From assembly GCA_041494805.1 (NCBI GenBank), contig JBGQBN010000014.1:17408-81407 (forward strand): a stretch of DNA of 64,000 nt. Reading direction: 5' to 3'. The notes beneath the pieces are model-generated. The model was not told where the DNA came from. It did no database searches and saw only the letters and a list, made by a program, of their open reading frames with translations. This document shows, piece after piece, positions 60,388 through 64,000 of the stretch; position 1 is the stretch's first letter, and each line of letters starts with the position of its first letter. Made by a program: the position numbers and the translations under genes. This DNA comes from JBGQBN01 sp041494805 (GTDB taxonomy: Bacteria > Acidobacteriota > Terriglobia > Terriglobales > Acidobacteriaceae).

Positions 60388-61737
60388 CTACGTGTGGGTT
60401 GCGGGCCATCGAATCTGTATCCGCCGCGCCTCCCAGAACAGATAAACAATAAGCAGAATCATTTCCGGCTCGATGGGGTGCTTGTAGCGTGGGAATGGAT
60501 TCACCAGGTAATAAGGAAGCGGATAGCAGACGAGCAGGCAAGTGAGAAGAAACGCTCCCCGCTTCCGGCTGCGGATCGTCAACCACAGCCCGGCTAGCGC
60601 CAGCGCCGTTCCCAGGAAAAACGTGGTGTGGCGAAAAACGATCAGATCGTACCCAGCGACGATGGTGGCTTGCGGCGTTCCTATCCAGAAGTACACTGCT
60701 CGCTCCAAGGTGAAGCGCAAGAACTGCCCGGGATGTTCCCGGACGAACTGCCGGAATTCCTGCTGTTTTTCCTCCATGAAGCGGATTTCGCCTAGTTCCT
60801 GGAATCTCCGCATAGACTCGGGATCGTTGCCGGGATGTTCGCTGCGCGTCCACAGGCCAGTGGAGCGGTCGTTGTTTGCCATGTGCATTTCGAGCGGAAG
60901 GTTGTCGCGGATGAACACGAACTTGCCGAAAACGGCATGGTTGCGTATCAACCAGGGAGTCACTACGAGAGTGGCGGTGAACAGGCACAGGATGGCGCCT
61001 ATCAGCTGTGAGCGTCGGGGCAGGCAATACAGCAGCCAGATCAAACAGAACGGCAGCATGGCCAGGAGCGCGGTATTGGTCAACGTGATCACACCCCACA
61101 GCAGGCCGAAAATGATCCATGCGCGCCGGCGTGGTGGCTCATCAGCCATGCGTAGAGTCAGTAGCACAACCAGACTCAGGAGAAACGCGCTCAGGCTGGT
61201 TTCCCAGACCACGCGCACAGGCCAGTAGATTGCGTAGGGAAAAACCGCCCAGGTCCAGGTGGTGGCACGGGCAACTCCAACTCCGTACATCCTTCTTGCA
61301 ATGTGATAGAGCGGAATGCAGGTCAGCGCACCGAAGAAGCTATTAAACGCCAGAATCACCCAGGCGGAAGCGGCGCTGTAGACTCCGAATACCCTAAAAA
61401 TTCCCGCCAGGATGTAAGGGTAGAGTGGTGGGGCCCAGGCGCTAGGTCCGCTAGGCAGATCAGTGGGCGAACTGAAGCCCTGTCCCTCGGCGATGGAACG
61501 GGCAATGCGGCCCATCTCCCAGCCAAACTGGAAGTGATCGCGGCGGGGCGTGATGCGGTAAGTGTGGCCGATGGTAATGACGGCCAATCGCAGCAACAGG
61601 GCCGTCAGAACGATGAAAAGCAATGATTGCCACAGAGGCGGGTGGGCGGACGGTGGTTGCTCAAGCGGGTCGGCGTCGGGAGAGTGAGGTGGAGTGCTCG
61701 CGGCCGCAAGCAGATCCTTCTCGTCGCGATCCCGCAT
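60388..61737 (-). CDS. Membrane glycosyltransferase, GT39/ArnT-like
   Basis: A 449-residue protein with about 11 hydrophobic segments. After helix 1 the RRDHFQFGWEMGRIARSIAE loop contains the acidic pair expected of the GT-C catalytic loop. It continues with PSAWAPPLYPYILAGIFRVF, characteristic of the dolichyl-phosphate-mannose or undecaprenyl-phosphate-sugar transferase group. Probable sugar transfer from a polyprenyl donor to an envelope acceptor. 56 bp downstream of it lies the MFS gene start, same strand. Confidence 0.8.
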   Translation of the reverse strand: MRDRDEKDLLAAASTPPHSPDADPLEQPPSAHPPLWQSLLFIVLTALLLRLAVITIGHTYRITPRRDHFQFGWEMGRIARSIAEGQGFSSPTDLPSGPSAWAPPLYPYILAGIFRVFGVYSAASAWVILAFNSFFGALTCIPLYHIARRMYGVGVARATTWTWAVFPYAIYWPVRVVWETSLSAFLLSLVVLLTLRMADEPPRRRAWIIFGLLWGVITLTNTALLAMLPFCLIWLLYCLPRRSQLIGAILCLFTATLVVTPWLIRNHAVFGKFVFIRDNLPLEMHMANNDRSTGLWTRSEHPGNDPESMRRFQELGEIRFMEEKQQEFRQFVREHPGQFLRFTLERAVYFWIGTPQATIVAGYDLIVFRHTTFFLGTALALAGLWLTIRSRKRGAFLLTCLLVCYPLPYYLVNPFPRYKHPIEPEMILLIVYLFWEARRIQIRWPATHT

Positions 61738-61789
61738 CGGCCCTGACTATAGCACAGCCCGGCCAGCCGCCAAGTTCCGCTCGGCTGAA

Positions 61790-61814
61790 CAGCCCGGGGC
61801 GGCTGTCCCTACGT
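61790..61814 (-). repeat. Dispersed REP-like 25-mer, copy 2
   Basis: Reverse complement of the 25-mer at 5897-5921, with about two to three mismatches. It lies in the divergent spacer between the GT39-like and TPR genes. Confidence 0.6.
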
Positions 61815-61885
61815 AAACCGGGACAGCGCTTGCGCCCACCACGAATCAGAGCTACGATGCGCGCACACAATTGTGGAGGTGGCGT

Positions 61886-63019
61886 ATGACGCGCAGTCGC
61901 TGGCCCGTTGTGCTGCTTGTGGTTTTTCTTCCCGTGTTGCTGCCTGCGCAACTGGACAAAATTGTCATCCCGGCGGGCACGCCTGAAGACCACGAGTTGA
62001 TCGCGATCTCGAGTGAACCGGACGCGCAGAAAAAGCTGGCGATGTACCAGGATTTCGTGCAGAAGTTCGCGTCCAATCCGGCGGCCGTGGCCTATGGCAA
62101 CTGGCAGATCTCGCAATCGTACGAGACTGCGGGCGATCTGCAGAAAGCGTTGGAGTATGGCGACAAGGCGCTGGCCGGCGCTCCCCATAACCTGGACATC
62201 ATGGTATCGCAGGCCGGCATCGCCCAGCAGCTGAAAAACAACCGCAAGACCTTCGAGTATGCGGTGCAGGGCGGCGAGGCCTACGACTCGATCGGCAAAC
62301 AGGCCAAACCGGAAGGAGTTAGTGACCAGGACTTCGCCACCCACATCCAGGCAGACAAAGATTCCGCCAAGAACTCCTACGAATATCTGGAAGCATCCGC
62401 TTTCAACGCGATCGCCGACGAGAACGATGCCAAGACTCGCATGTCGTACATTGAACGCTTCACCCCAACCTTTCCCAATTCGCGCTTCGAAGAGCAGGTT
62501 ACGTCGTACGCGATGGTGGCGCTGTCGGAGCTTAAGGACACGGCGCGGCTGGTCTCCTTTGGGGAAAAGACCCTGCAGGCGAATCCCAATAGCCTCCCCG
62601 TCCTCTTGCTGTTGGCTGGCACTTACGTGGACGATCCCAAGCCAGGCAGCTTGACTAAGGCAATCACCTATTCCCAGAAGGCAATCGAGACAGCGAAAGC
62701 CGATGCGCCCGACGCGGACCGCAGCCGTAAGGTCTCCGCCGGAGTTGCACACTATACTCTGGGCTACGCCTATCTGAAGCAGGAGAAGGCCATAGCCGCG
62801 GTTTCCGAACTGAAGACAGCGTCCATACTGCTCAAGGGACAAGACGACCAGCAGTACGCGATCACTCTTTTCCGGCTGGGTTTTGCTTACGCCAAGCTGA
62901 ACAAGGTGACCGAAGCGCGTGAGGTTCTAATGGAGGCCGTGAAAATTCCCGGGCCGGTGCAGCAGCCTGCCCAAAGTCTCTTGCTCCAAGTGAATGCGGC
63001 CAGAGCAAAAGGAAGGTAG
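61886..63019 (+). CDS. Exported tetratricopeptide-repeat protein
   Basis: ATG 61886 with TGGAGGTGG upstream, GGAGG at 61875-61879. A signal peptide (WPVVLLVVFLPVLLPAQ) is followed by TPR-like helical pairs: ALEYGDKALAGAPHNLDIMV, EKTLQANPNSLPVLLLLAGT, ITYSQKAIETAKADAPDADR, HYTLGYAYLKQEKAIAAVSE. 377 residues. Scaffold for protein complexes in the periplasm is inferred. No enzymatic domain. Confidence 0.85.
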   Translation: MTRSRWPVVLLVVFLPVLLPAQLDKIVIPAGTPEDHELIAISSEPDAQKKLAMYQDFVQKFASNPAAVAYGNWQISQSYETAGDLQKALEYGDKALAGAPHNLDIMVSQAGIAQQLKNNRKTFEYAVQGGEAYDSIGKQAKPEGVSDQDFATHIQADKDSAKNSYEYLEASAFNAIADENDAKTRMSYIERFTPTFPNSRFEEQVTSYAMVALSELKDTARLVSFGEKTLQANPNSLPVLLLLAGTYVDDPKPGSLTKAITYSQKAIETAKADAPDADRSRKVSAGVAHYTLGYAYLKQEKAIAAVSELKTASILLKGQDDQQYAITLFRLGFAYAKLNKVTEAREVLMEAVKIPGPVQQPAQSLLLQVNAARAKGR

Positions 63020-63093
63020 AGGGGTATTCTCCCGGCAGAGTAATCGTCATTCTCAACCGGCGATTGCGAACCGTACCCTATTGTTTCACCAGG

Positions 63094-63744
63094 TCATTGT
63101 TTCAGCAGATCATCCGATAGCAAGCGCGCCTTGAATGCCAGGTTGCGCGCCCGCTGCAGGTCTCCGGAGGCGATTGCCGCTCTGGCCTGCTCCATATACT
63201 TTCGGACTTGGTTCACCATGTCCTGCTGGGTAGGACTGAGCTGGCGGCCAGAGATCTTCTTTAGGTTCGCGTCCGTGGTGGCCAGCAGCTTGTTGATGTT
63301 CTGCAGTTGGCTTGAAGCCTGCTGTTGCGTGAGGGTAGGAGAAAGCTGAACCGGGGGATCGGCTGTGCTGCCGTTTCGCACCACTACCTTGGCCGGGCCT
63401 GCGCCCGACTGAGGCGCCGGCTTGGACTTGTGGCTCTTCTTGGATTTCGTTCCAGGGGATGCTGTCGTCTTGGAATCTGACTTCTTGGCCGACGTGTCCA
63501 GCGGCGAACTTTGCGGTTGCTGCGCGGAGTCCGTGGCTGGTGCTTGCGCTGGCGGAGTTGGTGTCTGGTCGGGTCTTGTGTCCGGCTCAGTGGGCTTCGC
63601 TGGCTCCTGCGAGGAATCAGGTTGCGGCGAATCTTGCTGAGGCTGCGTTTCCTGGAAGACCACCCGAGCTCGTACCGGGGCGTGGCCCGCGGCTGGGGAC
63701 AAGGCCAACAACACACAGACCCCGAGGATTGCGGCCAGAGGCAT
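63094..63744 (-). CDS. Exported Pro/Gln/Lys-rich protein with C-terminal helical domain
   Basis: 216 residues from ATG 63744. A signal-like start (LAAILGVCVLLALSPAAG), then ~100 residues of low complexity (Gln, Pro, Ser, Thr and then Lys/Ser), and a compact helical C-terminus: QQQASSQLQNINKLLATTDA, NLKKISGRQLSPTQQDMVNQ, VRKYMEQARAAIASGDLQRA. The C-terminus looks conserved; similar proteins appear as hypothetical in acidobacterial genomes, from memory. Role unknown. Confidence 0.72.
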   Translation of the reverse strand: MPLAAILGVCVLLALSPAAGHAPVRARVVFQETQPQQDSPQPDSSQEPAKPTEPDTRPDQTPTPPAQAPATDSAQQPQSSPLDTSAKKSDSKTTASPGTKSKKSHKSKPAPQSGAGPAKVVVRNGSTADPPVQLSPTLTQQQASSQLQNINKLLATTDANLKKISGRQLSPTQQDMVNQVRKYMEQARAAIASGDLQRARNLAFKARLLSDDLLKQ

Positions 63745-63856
63745 AGGTATTGGCTTAGATGCCCGGAGCGGCCCGGACGACTACCGACTGAGAATTCTAC
63801 CTCCGGGAAACCGGTTCGCGCACGGCTGCTCTGGAAAACAGGCTTTTCGCAGCTCG

Positions 63857-64000
63857 CTACTGAACCCGCTGCATAAGCGGCTGGGCGTGGTTGCGGTTGA
63901 AGGTGACATCGCCGGAGTAAGAAGCCGAGATCTTGTGCTTGCCCACGCCCAGGGCGGAGGTCGTCAGACTGGCCTGACCTCCATTCAGAGTTACCTTTCC
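63857..64000 (-). CDS. C-terminal end of an Ig-like repeat protein (5' end beyond window)
   Basis: An open frame enters from the window edge and stops at 63857. The visible 47 residues read GKVTLNGGQASLTTSALGVG, then KHKISASYSGDVTFNRNHAQ, the strand pattern of Big_3_5-type Ig-like repeats (G-x-A-x-Y-S-G-D). It is probably a large secreted repeat protein. Confidence 0.75.
   Translation of the reverse strand, partial: GKVTLNGGQASLTTSALGVGKHKISASYSGDVTFNRNHAQPLMQRVQ

Overview
The window looks like chromosomal DNA of an acidobacterium close to the Koribacter/Terriglobales group. This is inferred, not searched. The signs are high GC content, a ~1,200-residue TonB-dependent receptor with an N-terminal carboxypeptidase-regulatory-like domain and almost no domestic neighbours, several BIG2/Ig-like lipoproteins, a fused alpha/beta 2-oxoacid dehydrogenase E1, and an ATP synthase operon without subunits a and c. 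I found no rRNA, tRNA, CRISPR array, phage or classical insertion sequence.

Layout. 1-2.4 kb: RND efflux pump (cut by the window edge) and its adaptor, minus strand. 2.6-5 kb: threonine aldolase, a secreted lipoprotein and small proteins. 5.1-8.75 kb: etfB-etfA-ETF:quinone oxidoreductase, which passes electrons from flavoprotein dehydrogenases to quinone. 8.9-12.6 kb: an OmpA-domain remnant, moaA, nadA and a DUF2203 gene. 12.7-13.1 kb: a four-helix-bundle (S23-like) gene lying between inverted repeat arms. 13.1-18.4 kb: M28 peptidase, BIG2 lipoprotein, phosphofructokinase, SH3 lipoprotein, DUF309. 18.7-22.3 kb: TonB-dependent receptor with a strong terminator. 22.8-25.8 kb: PuuD-like membrane protein, hfq, hflX. 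26.2-32.9 kb: ATP synthase b', b, delta, alpha, gamma, beta, epsilon. 33.3-39.4 kb: degenerate receiver, transglutaminase-like protein, gph, fused E1, BNR-repeat protein, DoxX. 39.9-45.6 kb: an HTH gene and pilMNOPQ with a terminator. 45.8-46.7 kb: truncated kinase and an inverted-repeat element. 46.7-50.3 kb: aminopeptidase P, accB, accC, thiE. 50.4-56.3 kb: two APC transporters, a potassium-channel-like protein, nnrE/D. 56.4-64 kb: PilZ, tsaE, an envelope protein, fabI, MFS exporter, GT39-like transferase, TPR protein, a Pro/Lys-rich exported protein and the end of an Ig-repeat protein.

The most unusual feature is the spacers. About twenty intergenic regions hold imperfect inverted repeats. 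Their arms are built from a short word (about 6-14 nt) repeated with drift on one side and reverse-complemented on the other. Several word families occur: AGTGGCTAGTGG, TTAGCTCTTAGC, GAAACCTT, ACGGATTNNCACGGAT, GTCGTTGGTTGTTAG, CAGATTTCAGATT and CCGCAAAGGACGCAAAGG. Arms often overlap a stop codon upstream and end just before the next start codon. Three of them fill the atpH-atpA, atpA-atpG and atpG-atpD spacers. One, of the AGTGGCTAGTGG family, encloses the four-helix-bundle gene, and two gene-less copies of that family lie elsewhere in the window. This resembles a REP/RAYT arrangement with a different protein, and I regard it as the best candidate for an undescribed system here.
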